NCBI RefSeq assembly: GCF_037975245.1
Contig: NC_092563.1
Span: forward strand, 29,413,960 to 29,477,959
Length of the DNA stretch: 64,000 nt
Direction of reading: 5' to 3'
From: Apostichopus japonicus
Taxonomy: Eukaryota; Echinodermata; Holothuroidea; Aspidochirotida; Stichopodidae
In this document: in pieces, positions 12,533 to 23,127 of the stretch
How the letters are laid out: every line of letters begins with the position of its first letter
Numbering within the stretch: the stretch's first letter is position 1
Program-made: the position numbers and the translations under genes
The notes under the pieces: generated by a model
Databases searched by the model: none
The model's input: the letters and a program-made list of their open reading frames with translations, nothing else
Told to the model about the DNA's origin: nothing

Positions 12533-12698
12533 GGGGTTAATCAACGGTCTAGCGTGCGTTACTCACAGGATTAATGCACGATCGGGGGATAATGCAAGCG
12601 ATGCACGAGGGCGGAGCCCGAGTGCATCCAGCGATAGCATTAACACCCGGAGTGCATTAATCATGTGAGTAACGCACGCTAGACCGTTGATTAACCCC
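12533..12698. repeat. 47-bp-arm hairpin nested in the foldback element
   Basis: The arms 12533-12579 and 12652-12698 are inverted copies with a single mismatch, starting GGGGTTAATCAACGGTCTAG. The 72-bp loop contains a weaker inner stem (ATGCACGAGGGC / GCCCGAGTGCAT). A third partial copy of the arm (GTGCGTTACTCACAGGATTAA) lies near 12803. GTTCATTCATAC at 12699 is inverted at about 12877. The block 12533-12888 interrupts the TTTAGAC array and appears to be a later insertion. Confidence 0.8.
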
Positions 12699-12953
12699 GT
12701 TCATTCATACACTACCATTTGTGTGGGGGAAAAATCATCAAACAAAACATTTTTGGTTACATATAACCAAAGATTTATTGAAGTGATGCCCCGTAATTTT
12801 ACCGTGCGTTACTCACAGGATTAACCACGGTCAGCTGACCTGAATGGACCAATAGGATTTAGGAATCTTTACTAAGTATGAATGAACTTTAGTTTAGACA
12901 ACAACAAGCTTAGTTTAGACAACGAAAGAAGTTTGCCCTTTTCGCGTTCCATA

Positions 12954-15380
12954 GACTTGGAGACCAGCAGACGGTGATCAAAACGCCAAAGTGCTAAGTT
13001 CGAGGATCTTATGTCATATTGAGATGGATATGCAACAGTGATATTTCATCCTGAAACATATGGCGTTTTATCAAATGCTTCCTCATTAGGAGAAATAAAG
13101 TTCTCCAGAAAACATATCAAAAGTGTCATATCGTTTACATGATGTATCACTTTGTGTTTATCGAAATAACTTGTTTTCCCTAAGTTCGTGTACATTTTAT
13201 GAAGGAAAATTCGATCTGCTTATTAGTGACAATAGGCTACATTTAGCATTGTTCGTGTTTGTATTATCATTGAACAGATGAACACTCCTTAACAGTAAAT
13301 AACTGCACTTTATTCATTATTCAACCATATTTGTAGAAATGCAGCCTTGATACAAATTAATGTTAACATTAGCTATTAATTCGATCATTTTAAAATTGAT
13401 TTAAAAGTTTATTTTTAAGTTAAATATTGAATGTTGTTTCATCAAGTTGATGCTATTTTTGTCTTCATTGTTTACAAAACATTTTCTACCTTAACCAGCT
13501 TCGCTTATATATTGGAGGCGACAGCGTTGTATCGCTAAACACAATATTTGAATGAGTCGGAAAATTTGATAAAATTTCAAGTTTTTGTTTAGTTGCAATT
13601 GAACAATATTAAAGCAAATCTTTTGTATATTCTGCAAATAAATAATACATTGTGGATTCTTGTAAAGCTGGACACGTGTATATATGAATTATTGTTTAAT
13701 TGACATACTGAACATTTTTAACACCGAAAGAACATTTATAGGAGATTTAAATTCTCGGTTTGGGCATTTTGCGATCACTATTTGTCCAACACAATGTGAT
13801 TACAAACGCAAGTTATTAAAATTAAATACACTCTAATACAGAAACATGTTATTCTGTTCCCTTACAGGGACGATATCAGTTCTTCTTTCCCCTAGTGGCA
13901 TGGCCCAAAGCGAGCTCCAGCTTACCCTGTAATAGAAAACTACATTGATATATACACGCTACAATGGCGAATGTCATGGTATGATAGGTATAGTGCTTTT
14001 AACATCTAGTGTTTACAAAGTGACGAATATGAGACGAATGTTTAAATTAAAGTAAACCATGTAAGATAAGACAAACGACCTGACGTAATGGCGAATGTTT
14101 TTTACCGTCAAATTTCGACGAAATTCAATGTTTAGTGATAGATAAAAATGGTAGGAATTAAATGTTTATTCGATCTGTTTTCTATCACATAACAATATTT
14201 TTCATCACATTGGATAATATTTAGAGTGCGAAAGTACTAAGTGAAAATATCAAAATCTTTTATACTGCATTTCCTCGGAACACACTTTTTCGACATTCGC
14301 CACTACACGAAAACGGGGACGAATTGTTGCAAAATGTCCGCTTAATAGGGTAGTCTAGAAATCTAGGAATCATGGTGCAATTAACACAAGGGTACTAATA
14401 GGCGTGAAGAGCGTTTCAATATAAAACAAATGTAATGAGGAATGTATCTTATATTCCTTGCATATTAGTTGTTATCATCATCAGATATGATGCTAATTAT
14501 CCATTTAATTTGCATCAAATATTACACTAGTAAACCCAGTAATTAATTAACGTTTTTAACTTTATTCCATTATTGAACCATAACATGATACAAATTTCCG
14601 TACCATATAGTCCAAAATAAGTGGTCACCATCACCATCACCATGTTTAAGAAACTTTCATGGAAACCGTTACATAATCAAAAACCGACTTTGCAAAGATC
14701 CCCAACCGTCTGTTCTTGATACGTACATGGGTGCAGTATGCCTATAAGTATAACCCATTTTTATGTTCACTAGGTTAGTGAATTATGTTAGGCCTACTAA
14801 ATACACCGGGAAATACAATTTAAGAAACTTTCAAAGCAACAGTTACATAACAGAAACCACCTTTACTTACCAAAGAGCCTTAACCGTCTGTGGCCTATGC
14901 CACAGTTTAGCATCATTTTTCTTTTTTCTTTTTACAACAGTAAAAGTTTGCCTTTGTCAACTCTCTCTCTCTCTCTCGCTTGGGGATGTTCAATATCTAC
15001 TCAAGCACAGTCTCTGTTTAATGCTCTTTTATCCTCGTTTGAAGTCACTGCGTTAGTATTTACATTCAGCTGAACTATTCCCCTGAATTTATAAATATTT
15101 ACAAAGTTTTGAACCGAATTAAGGGTCTTTGGTAACGTTACTTGGCAACGATTCTATCTATCAGAATACATATCTGAATCTATCATAATTATGAACTCAC
15201 AATCAGATTACACACACCCACACAGTTTCAAAGAAAGTGTCGCAAAACGAAATAAAGAAAGGAGCGTACAAAAAGTCGAAGAATATATCATGTTTTTTTT
15301 TTTGTCAAGTTATTTTCTAGATATATTGACAGCCCAAGTTTTTCCTAAATATTGGGGAGTATTACTGTCGACAGCAAGAA
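12954..15380. other. No gene seen
   Basis: AT-rich spacer with scattered microsatellites, including a CT run near 14961-14976. The short open frames, including 14763-15056 and 15191-15538, have no recognisable domain. Confidence 0.5.
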
Positions 15381-15656
15381 ATATTTGCACTATTGCACTC
15401 ATAACCATTTATTATTTGTATATTATACAACACCTAATTATATTCCGGCCATTTGATTGGTCAATTGCTCGTCGATTGCATGCAAAATCCGCTCTATTGC
15501 ACGCTATGATGATAGAACCATGTGTTATACTTTTTTGATAGCACTTTTTTCAATGGTAAGAGAGCAGAGATACTTGTCTGTTCAAAACAATCTCTTGCAT
15601 GAGTGAATTTTACATCCAATTATATCCAAATTTGAAGGTGTTGTATAAAACAAATA

Positions 15657-15768
15657 ATGAATGGTTTCCATTCGTGCAATAGTGCAAATATTTCATTCGT
15701 TGAAAGATGTAATTTGTTCTTTCAACGAATGAAATATTTGCACTATTGCACGAATGGAAACCATTCAT
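15657..15768. repeat. Perfect 51-bp inverted repeat with 10-bp loop
   Basis: The arms 15657-15707 and 15718-15768 are exact inverse complements, starting ATGAATGGTTTCCATTCGTG. A diverged third copy of the right arm and its flank lies near 15381-15434 (GAAATATTTGCACTATTGCAC). The exactness of a 112-bp palindrome suggests a recent origin or ongoing correction. Confidence 0.9.
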
Positions 15769-15921
15769 GATTTGTATATTATTACACAGAGAGTGTGTGT
15801 TAATATGCACAATCGACACCGCGCGCATACCGATAAGCACACTCGGTATAATAATATCTACATCCAGACATCCCCATGTGTGGAGGCGCTTTTAGTATAG
15901 ACCTCTGCAGTTATTCTCTGG

Positions 15922-18027
15922 TCAAGATGTTGATGGTAACAGGAACCCTATTGTAGACCCTACAACCAGAATGGTTCCAACTATTGATAACAGATCGGAA
16001 ACTTCATCCAGAACAATACGACCTAGAACAAAAGCAACTGGTATGCATAATGTAAATAGAATAGACATACCGATGAAGGGTACTTTATGTAGAGCCCATA
16101 TCATGAAAACAGAACCACCAAGGGAAGCGAATGCTATTCCAGCGACGAAAATGCATTCATTGAGCGGTGGGAGTAGTTCGAAGTTATTTGTTATTGACAT
16201 GTGTAGTAAAGCAGCGATCGTGCCAGAAACACCCAACATTTCAATTAACAGGGCAGTGTCTACCTTTCCTCTGTTGGTTATTATTTTAGTAAACAGGACT
16301 GCTAACACGTAGCAGATTAACGAAGCTATGCCGAAGAGCGCCCCGATAAACTCGCGCTTATAGTCCATAACTTCACCGCAATCAAAAATAAGAGGAGGTT
16401 TTGAAACGAGGACAACTCCTATGAAATTAAATAATATGAGCAAATATTTCATAAATTCTATTGGTTCACCAAAGAATACACGATTCAGAATAGCTCCAGG
16501 GATTGGCTGATTCGCAATAATACAACTGACATTTCCCACATGAGCAAAACCCACTGCTACATAAGCCAATACCACGGCTAAAGCATTTAATGCACCGCAA
16601 AGCAAGTAAATCATCCAATCAGAAACGCTGTAAGAATGAACATCCCCGAAATCGACGAAGAAGATTGACGGTAGGTAAACGATGCTGCGGTACAGTAAAA
16701 TCTGGAAAGGTGTGATAGAGGTGACTAACTTGACGGCTGTCAGCTGGCAACCGAGTAAAATACCAACAAGGGTCCCATAAATAAAGCACCTTTGGTCTAG
16801 TATCATTTGCAGCAGGCGGTATAATTGTTGCCCTGCAGAAGAAGGCTTTACATCTTCACTGACGTCAAATGTTGAGACATCTCTGGAAAAAAATGTACAG
16901 AAAGAGTTAGGAATAGTAATCATGACACCCTCAGAATAGTGGGTGGTTGTGAGTGATGGAGGGGTGGAAGGGTGCAGGGTTGGAGGGGTGGAGGGGTACA
17001 GGGTGGCGGGGTAGAGTGGTGGAGGGGTGCATGGTGGACCTGCAGCACTATATCATCGTCAACTCCAATGTCGCCATAATTGTTTGTTTCAATGCAAACC
17101 GGTAAAAATAACGGCACTTTAATATAAAACGCCTGCTGCAGAGCCACACCAAGACTTCTTTTGGGCTCTCTTCCTTGTTCTTAACTTACATATTTACAAG
17201 ACATTAACGCTTCATTATGGATTCCATGGGATTCAACCTAAAATCGTTGAAGGGAATAACATATCAGGGTTGTAGAACTGATTAAAAAAATAAAAATGTT
17301 GGCCTGCCTCTGCATGAGGCACATTCATACCTATAAACAATTCTTTTTTAAGGAAAAGTCGCCCAAGAAAGAACCTGGGCACGAAAACCAAACTACCGAA
17401 CGACTGATCCGCTTCCAACCCCAGTCCCCTTGCATCGGAACTGTGACTGTGTGATCATTGTCAGGTGTGCATCACCATTCCCCTCTAAAGGGAACAGATA
17501 CTACACATGATCTTAGCAAAAGGCCGAGAAGCCTTATAAACAATTCTTTGACAACTTGCTTCATACAGGAACAGTCCTTCCAATTGATATTATTTCTCGT
17601 GTTCTTTTAATTATAACCTTATATTGTTATAGCCTATAGTTGATCTTAGACTAATGTTAGTTTAGTATACATTCTCACAAAACTGATGGAGCTTATATGA
17701 TTCTGTTACAATATTTCTCATTTTTCTATCCTAGATTAATTTAAAAAATGTTATAAGTCGGACTGTTACACATACCTATGATATATATACAAAACAGAAC
17801 TAGTATTGTTCGATACAGGTGACAAGCGCCTACAGTGGAATTAAGAACTTCCTTACCGGTTTCGAACCTCTGGACATACAATCAGCGTCCATAGCCTAGT
17901 GGTTAGGTTGTCCGCATATACAGCGGGAGGCTCGAGTTCGAATCCCGGGTGGAGGCTGGAAGTTTTTTAACTGTTCTGGATTTTCCAACTCAATGCGATT
18001 TCAATATATATATATATATATATAGAC

Positions 18028-18087
<60 letters not shown>

Positions 18088-18269
18088 GAAATTGCAGTGA
18101 GTTGGACAATCCAGAACACTGACAAGTCTTCCAGCCTCCGCAGAGATACGAACCTGGGCCTCCCGGATATTGGTTAAGTTCTCTCTTACCTTTCAGATGA
18201 CGATTTACTTTGAGGTTTTGGTGAAGGAAGGAGTTTTTGTTGGCAATCGTCCGAGGCCTGTCCAGACAT
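15922..18269 (-). CDS. SLC35G-like (EamA/DMT) membrane transporter, two exons, second copy
   Basis: The coding exons are 18190-18269 (start codon at 18269, donor GTAAGAGAG) and 15922-16882 (acceptor TTTTTTTCCAG), giving 1041 nt and 346 residues. The intron is 1307 bp, phase 2. Exon 1 encodes MSGQASDDCQQKLLPSPK, clearly related to the first gene's exon 1 (shared DC..LLPS.PK pattern). Exon 2 has the same core motifs: LLGCQLTAVKLV, AHVGNVSCIIANQPIPGA and VLVSKPPLIFD, with about ten hydrophobic helices. It is a diverged tandem paralogue in the same orientation. Its intron has collected a minisatellite, a U2-headed SINE, two tRNA-type SINE copies and a TA microsatellite. The open frame running to 16923 includes intron sequence before the acceptor. 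The transported substrate is unknown. Confidence 0.92.
16937..17036. repeat. G-rich GGTGGAGGGGT minisatellite
   Basis: Imperfect copies of GGTGGAGGGGTRCAGG sit in the intron of the second SLC35G-like gene. The antisense Pro/His-rich open frame here comes from this repeat. Confidence 0.85.
17347..17534 (-). mobile_element. U2-headed SINE-like element, copy 2, with target duplication
   Basis: It is bordered by a 15-bp direct repeat TATAAACAATTCTTT (17332-17346 and 17535-17549), the mark of target-primed retroposition. The minus-strand element begins CTTCTCGGCCTTTTGCTAAG and continues ATCATGTGTAGTATCTGTTC. This matches the U2 snRNA 5' end through the branch-site-recognition region with only a base or two of difference. 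After about 41 nt it diverges into the family body and ends in a CTTTTCCTTAAA tail. There is no U2 Sm site or 3' stem-loop, so it is not a U2 gene. It lies in the intron of the second SLC35G-like gene. Confidence 0.82.
17801..18003 (+). mobile_element. tRNA-derived SINE, nearly full length
   Basis: The tRNA-like part (about 17887-17955) has an A-box-like TAGCCTAGTGGTTAGG and a B-box GAGTTCGAATCCC, with an anticodon-type stem CCGC/GCGG. Upstream is a conserved head with a second B-box-like GGTTTCGAACC, suggesting a composite or dimeric promoter. The 3' part (GGAGGCTGGAAG, then GGATTTTCCAACTCAATGCG) is shared with copies at 18.1, 35.6 and 36.9 kb. It runs straight into a TA microsatellite. Confidence 0.8.
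18006..18084. repeat. TA dinucleotide microsatellite
   Basis: About 80 bp of TA with one GACATATACA interruption. It is sandwiched between two SINE copies in opposite orientation, probably grown from SINE tails. Confidence 0.95.
18087..18168 (-). mobile_element. tRNA-derived SINE, 3' fragment
   Basis: This is the inverted counterpart of the 17.8-kb copy. On the minus strand it gives GGCCCAGGTTCGTATCTCTG, then GGAGGCTGGAAG and GTCCAACTCACTGC. The tRNA 5' half is missing. Together with the forward copy it forms a large inverted repeat around the TA tract. Confidence 0.75.
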
Positions 18270-19090
18270 AACGATGTGTACAAAATGATTATAAGGTTCC
18301 TGAACCAACTGCGAATTTTATGGCGTTTTGTGAATAGTTATAAATTGTTGGTATGAGAATACGTGTTCTTTGAGACGGTGAAATTAGCGTTTCCTTAAAC
18401 AAAAATTGATTCAAAGTTCAAATGTACATTGAAATGAAATAAATCTGATATTCCAACGAATCGTTATACAATAGTTTTGGATAACATTTGCTCTAGAGAC
18501 ATTTGAATAGAAGTCCAAGGGTTCGGTCACGTGTACATATATGCGCAGAGGTGTGCTTATAAATCCCTGCATATAGATGAAAAACCACAATACCAAATAC
18601 CGCAACAGTATAGGAACTGAACAATTCACGCTTGATTCTCGGTCGTGGTGTAATGTTGTTGAATATGCTTACTATACACGTGTACAAACATTGCACCACA
18701 TTGTAGAATCTGCACCAACATTTATACATTTACGTATTCTCCGACAAGCAGACCATGACTGGTTGTATACCAGCATCTTTTAAAAACAAAATTATATCAG
18801 CCAATCTATAGCTTCGTCCGTAAATTAAACGAAGGATGAAATCTGTCTACAACTCCCAAAATACCATAGGCCTACATTTGCCATGTTTATCACGTTAATA
18901 TCTAATATTTTATATCGGTACATATATAGGCATACTTATAATTTCCACATTCGTGATGAACAAATTGAACGGTCATAATGGTTTCTAAATGTCAGTTCGG
19001 TTAATTTCGACAAGATACTGACAATAAAACAGTTATATATCATTCTATACTCCAGTTTTCATGATATTTTCATTTCAAATTTATATGTAA
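18270..19090. other. No gene seen
   Basis: AT-rich spacer upstream of the second SLC35G-like gene and before the LINE. It should hold that gene's promoter, though nothing diagnostic is visible. Confidence 0.5.
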
Positions 19091-20119
19091 GTTGGAGTCC
19101 ATGAAGTCATAGGTTTCTCATCTCAGACTTATAGTTGTTTTCATTACTCACATGTCTCAATCGATGGATTTAAACTATTACGGGGTGATCGGACTGCCCA
19201 ATCTGGCAAAGGAAAAGGGGGTGGTGTATGTATTTACGTAAATGAGAAATGGTGCCACCAGAACAATGCACTCATCAAGCGCCATTCGTGTTCACCGAAT
19301 ATCGAAGTTCTAACTGTTAGTCTACGCCCATATTACTTGCCAAGAGAGTTTTCGCATGCGATCGTTCATACTGTTTATGTGCCAAATCGTAACGTGGCCA
19401 AATCGGCAGCATCAGAACTTGTTGACATTATTGATCAATTCGAGACCATGGCCCCAGATGCTTTAACTATTATCAATGGCGACTTCAATCACTGTAATCT
19501 TAAGAGGAGTAGCGTGAACTACTACCAACAGATTAAATGCCCGACCCGAGATGCAGCTATCCTGGACCTAATGTACACGAATGTCAAAGATGCTTACCTG
19601 TCCATTCAATTACCCAAACTCGGAAAAGCCGATCACAACCTTGTTAATCTGGTGCCTCGCTATAGACCCAAGATACAAAGGGAGAAACCCCGAACAATAG
19701 CAGTAAGGCAGTGGAATAATGCCTCTATTGACCATCTCCGGGCAGAGTTGGACTCTACCGACTGGGATATATTCGTGGAGGCCAGCGCTGACGTGCACAA
19801 GCTAACCCAGACAATAAGTGATTACATCTCATTCTATGTCGAGAATACCATCCCATCGAAGCAGGTCAAGATCTTCCCGAATAATAAACCGTGGATTACG
19901 AAGAGGGTGAAGGTAATTATCAACAAGAAGAAAGGACTCTTCAAAAAAGGTGACACAAATGCATTGAAAGAGGTACAGAAGGAGCTCAAAAAGGTGATCG
20001 CCGAAGAAAAATCCGCTTACCGTGACAAGATCGAGGGCTTATTCAAAGACAATAATATGAAACGTGTTTGGGACGGTATCCGACTTATGAGTGGCTATAG
20101 CAATAAATCTAAACCTTGA
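19091..20119 (+). pseudogene. LINE apurinic-type endonuclease remnant
   Basis: The frame is open from 19091, just after a stop, to the TGA at 20117-20119. The upstream part gives GFKLLRGDRTAQSGKGKGGG and VCIYVNEKW. Then come the exonuclease/endonuclease/phosphatase motifs IINGDFNHCNL (catalytic GDFN), PTRDAAILDLMYTN and GKADHNLV (catalytic DH). The N-terminal third is absent through 5' truncation. After the endonuclease comes a basic linker (WITKRVKVIINKKKG, VWDGIRLMSG) ending at NKSKP, where related LINEs normally continue towards the RT. The endonuclease would nick the target site. Confidence 0.85.
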
Positions 20120-21329
20120 CACTTACCTGCAATCACCACAGACTATGCCAATGATTTCCGCCCTATTGCCCTAACGGCTGTGCCCATGAAAGTCTGTGAG
20201 CGTTTATTTTTGAACCACTTTAAGCCTTTGGTCACCCCTTTTTCAGACCCCTAACAATTTGCCTAAAAAGCCAGTCGTAGCTGCGAGGATGCAATCCTCG
20301 TTCTACTTCAGTGGTTATATTCTCACTTAGAGCAACAAGGCACCTCTGCACGTGTGACGTTTTTCGATTTTTCTTCCGCCTTTAATACTATCCAGCCACA
20401 CATTCTCACAAAGAAACTTATCAGAATGGACATCCCTCATGGGTTCATTAACTGGTTAATGAATTATCTGACAGAAAGAACCCAGTTTGTTAGTCTCAGT
20501 CCTACTTGCCGGTCAGGTGTAATTTCGTCCAACACTGGAGCTCCCCAGGGAACTGTCCTTGCACCTTTTCTCTTTACTTTGTACACGGCTGACTGTAGGT
20601 CTCAGGAGGAGATGTGCCCCCTCATCAAGTTCGCTGATGATACAGCCATGGCTGGTCTCATCCATGGTGATGATGATGAGGCATATCTCCGCCAGCTGCA
20701 GTCATTCGTGGACTACTGTGACACCAACTTTCTTCAATTGAATATCTCCAAAACGAAGGAGATGGTTATTGATTTTCGCCGTAGTACTGTCCCACCACCA
20801 CCTGTCATTATCAAGAGTATGGAAGTTGAAAGGGTGTCCTCTTACAAGTACCTTGGCGTTAACTTGAACGATTCTTTAACTTGGGGCGATCAGGTGGATG
20901 CTCTAATCAAGAAGCTGAATAGCAGGTTGTATTGTTTATATAAGATGGCCAGTTTTAACGTCCGTACTTCTATAATGGATATTTTTTACAACGCTACTAT
21001 CTGTGGCGTATGGCGGTATTGTCTCGTCGGTTGAGGCGGGAACGCCACGGGGACTGACAGAGACCGTATTGACAAGCATTATTCGTGAAGCGGGTAGAGT
21101 CATTGGAGACCCCCAATCAACAGTTGAGGAAATTTATGTGTGCTTGCTCCAAAACAAACTAGACATTGTTTGGAATGACCATGATCACCCGCTTCACTGT
21201 TATCTGCACGATAATATCATAACTAGGGGCACTGGCAGACTGCGTCTCCCACCCATGAGAACCAACCGTCATCGCAATTCGTTTATTCCACGTGCAATAA
21301 GGCTTTACAATGATAACTTGAGCCGTTAG
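20120..21329 (+). pseudogene. LINE reverse transcriptase remnant with deletion and frameshifts
   Basis: 20150-20250 encodes NDFRPIALTAVPMKVCERLF, the fingers block. It sits only about 12 codons after NKSKP, whereas related elements have well over 100 residues between, so an internal deletion is inferred. Stop codons follow near 20250. From 20354 the frame is open through box A (FFDFSSAFN), box B (GAPQGTVLAPF) and the catalytic FADD (about 20630) to YLGV and the thumb. It breaks at about 21010 and resumes in another frame as the tail (IIREAGRVIGDP, RTNRHRNSFIPRAIRLYND). Confidence 0.87.
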
Positions 21330-21510
21330 GTCCTGCCTATGTGTGTTTTATTGTTCGATTGTTTAATGTTTTATCGTTCCGTTCTATCCCTGTTTTTCAT
21401 ATTTGTAACATAGCCATATTTTTGTACTGTCTTTTTACATTTTATGTGCAAGATCTTAATTTCCTTCTTTGGAGTAATAAAGTTATACTTATCTTAAACT
21501 TACTTATCTT

Positions 21511-23127
21511 ATCATTAATTTATTGATCTAAAAACTCTCATAAGTTTGCCAATACGTTTCTGTGAATTTCAAGTCAGACAATATTGTCTGCCGGAAATAG
21601 ATAACCGGAAGTTTATTGCCAGCCTATATGGGTTTTGGTTGCGGACGTCAATGGTCGGAGTGACTAGTGAGCTGCATGCAGGCAGTACCTCTTGCCAAGA
21701 GAGGTACTATATGAATAAACTTGTCGCTGCAAATTATAATGGTAAAATAGTACAAATGCAAAATAGAGAGCTAAACCCAAATCAGCGGCTGATAGGGACT
21801 GGAAGTGGTTACGAGAAATGGATGAGTTATAAATGTTCTCTGTCGTACACGGTAGGTACCGAAGCAGGATATTTCAAAAGATTTGCCTTCCTCTATCCTT
21901 ATTCCCCTTTCCTCTACCCTGTCCATGTCCTTCAAACTTGTCCTCCTAACCTGGCACAAGCCCCCCCCCCCCACCCATCCCATCACTTCCCTCCTAAATT
22001 GTGTCGGTATTCTTTACCAACTGGTCTGAGCACTTGTTTCCCTAAACTATTGGATAACAAGTTTCTTCAAGTGATAGGTAAACAAAGTTTTTTGAAAGTT
22101 GAGTGAATATCTTTTTAGTGCTTTGTATGGTAGCTGATATCGTCCATCATGCTTGAAACTTTTACTAGTACATTGTTAACTTACAGTCCGAGGTAATGAA
22201 ACAGAAGTAGCTTACTCTAGCTTTTCAATACATTGTATTCGACTCTTTTCCCAGAACATAACAGTTCTCACAGAATAAACGGAATGTTCAAATTGTTCTT
22301 TTTCTTAAAAAAATCTGAGAAGACTCTTTAAACTCTGTTAACAAAGAAAAAAGTCGAGTCACATATAATGCATTTTAAGAGAACCGAAGTTACCAAAGTT
22401 ACCTTTAATTTGTTCTGTTTTCTCCTGTATCCCAAATCCTTCAGCGAGATAAAGGTATTTACGAAGATAGTAACGATGTTGGTATCATATTTTTGTCTTT
22501 CAATGAAAGGCCAATTCAACAGAACACTGGTTTGCGGTATAGCATCACAACCTTACCGTACGTCAAGGGATCTAGTTTTATGCTAATTAAGGAAGTTACG
22601 TCATTGTTGGAAAATATTACTCCGCACGTTTGGTTCTCTGAATGTTAACTTCAGATTTGCTAAAAGGTAAATGACCAAGTGAAACAAAAACACTTACTTC
22701 AAGTGTTTACGGTATTATGAGCAACTATATAATGAAATCCAAAAAAAAACTCGGAATAAGCCCGCATATCTATTACACTAACGGTCCGCTTATCAACCTT
22801 GCGAACTAAAAAGCAGTATATAATTTCTAGGCGCGCCGTGACTTTACATAATGTTCGATGTCAGATAGGTTGTTTATCTAAATTTGGGTTCTTTTTATTA
22901 TCATTTCAGTGATTCAATTTGGCACGGTTTGTTTCATTTTAGCATTCCATGATTTTGGGTAATGTTATAGAATTCTGCTACATTTTAGTGTTGCAATCGC
23001 AAATCCTTACAAGGAAAGCTTATGAAAACTGAACTACGCAAAATGATGATATATAAAAATTTTACAGTTTGTGCACTAGAGGCTTCGTGTGTCAATTATA
23101 AACTTAGCTCCATTCATTCTTAAGATA
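21511..23127. other. No gene seen
   Basis: AT-rich spacer with a short C tract near 21961-21972. The open frame at 21546-22106 shows no domain I recognise and has spacer-like composition. Confidence 0.45.

Larger units (their letters stand above)
9884..12951. mobile_element. 3.07-kb foldback-type DNA element with TA target duplication
   Basis: The termini are long inverted repeats. The left one starts TGGAACGCGAAAAGGG at 9884. The right one is the same sequence inverted, ending at 12951. Similarity runs about 60 bp inward through TTTAAACTAAG-type motifs. Both ends are bordered by TA (9882-9883 and 12952-12953). The subterminal zones are arrays of a degenerate motif GTTGATGTCTAAACTCAC: 9905-10210 on the left, and inverted copies at about 12427-12530 and 12889-12930 on the right. 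The interior holds a roughly 110-bp tandem array and a nested hairpin insertion that interrupts the right arm. I recognise no transposase, so it is non-autonomous. TA duplication fits Tc1/mariner-like mobilisation, while long repetitive arms fit foldback elements; the superfamily is left open. Confidence 0.8.
19091..21510 (+). mobile_element. 5'-truncated, broken CR1/L2/Rex1-type LINE
   Basis: A non-LTR retrotransposon with, in order, an endonuclease remnant (to 20119), a damaged and internally deleted junction (20120-20353), an RT palm/thumb frame (20354-21034) and a C-terminal tail in a shifted frame (21003-21329). The 3' end has TAATAAAG and a short ACTTATCTTA repeat near 21486-21512, a microsatellite-like tail typical of CR1/L2-group LINEs. 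The protein motifs (GAPQGTVLAPFLFTLY, FADDTAMAG, YKYLGVNLN, FVDYCDTNFLQLNISKTK) fit that group. It cannot encode a working enzyme. Confidence 0.88.

Noticed and set aside
15971-16312. 113-codon open frame on the plus strand
   Set aside because: Antisense shadow of the second SLC35G-like gene.
17347-17534. Functional U2 snRNA gene or spliced-leader RNA
   Set aside because: Only the first ~41 nt resemble U2; no Sm site, no U2 3' stem-loops, and a 15-bp target duplication marks it as retroposed.
17887-17955. Genuine tRNA gene
   Set aside because: Promoter boxes are good, but the acceptor stem is poor and the sequence continues into a SINE tail shared by other copies.
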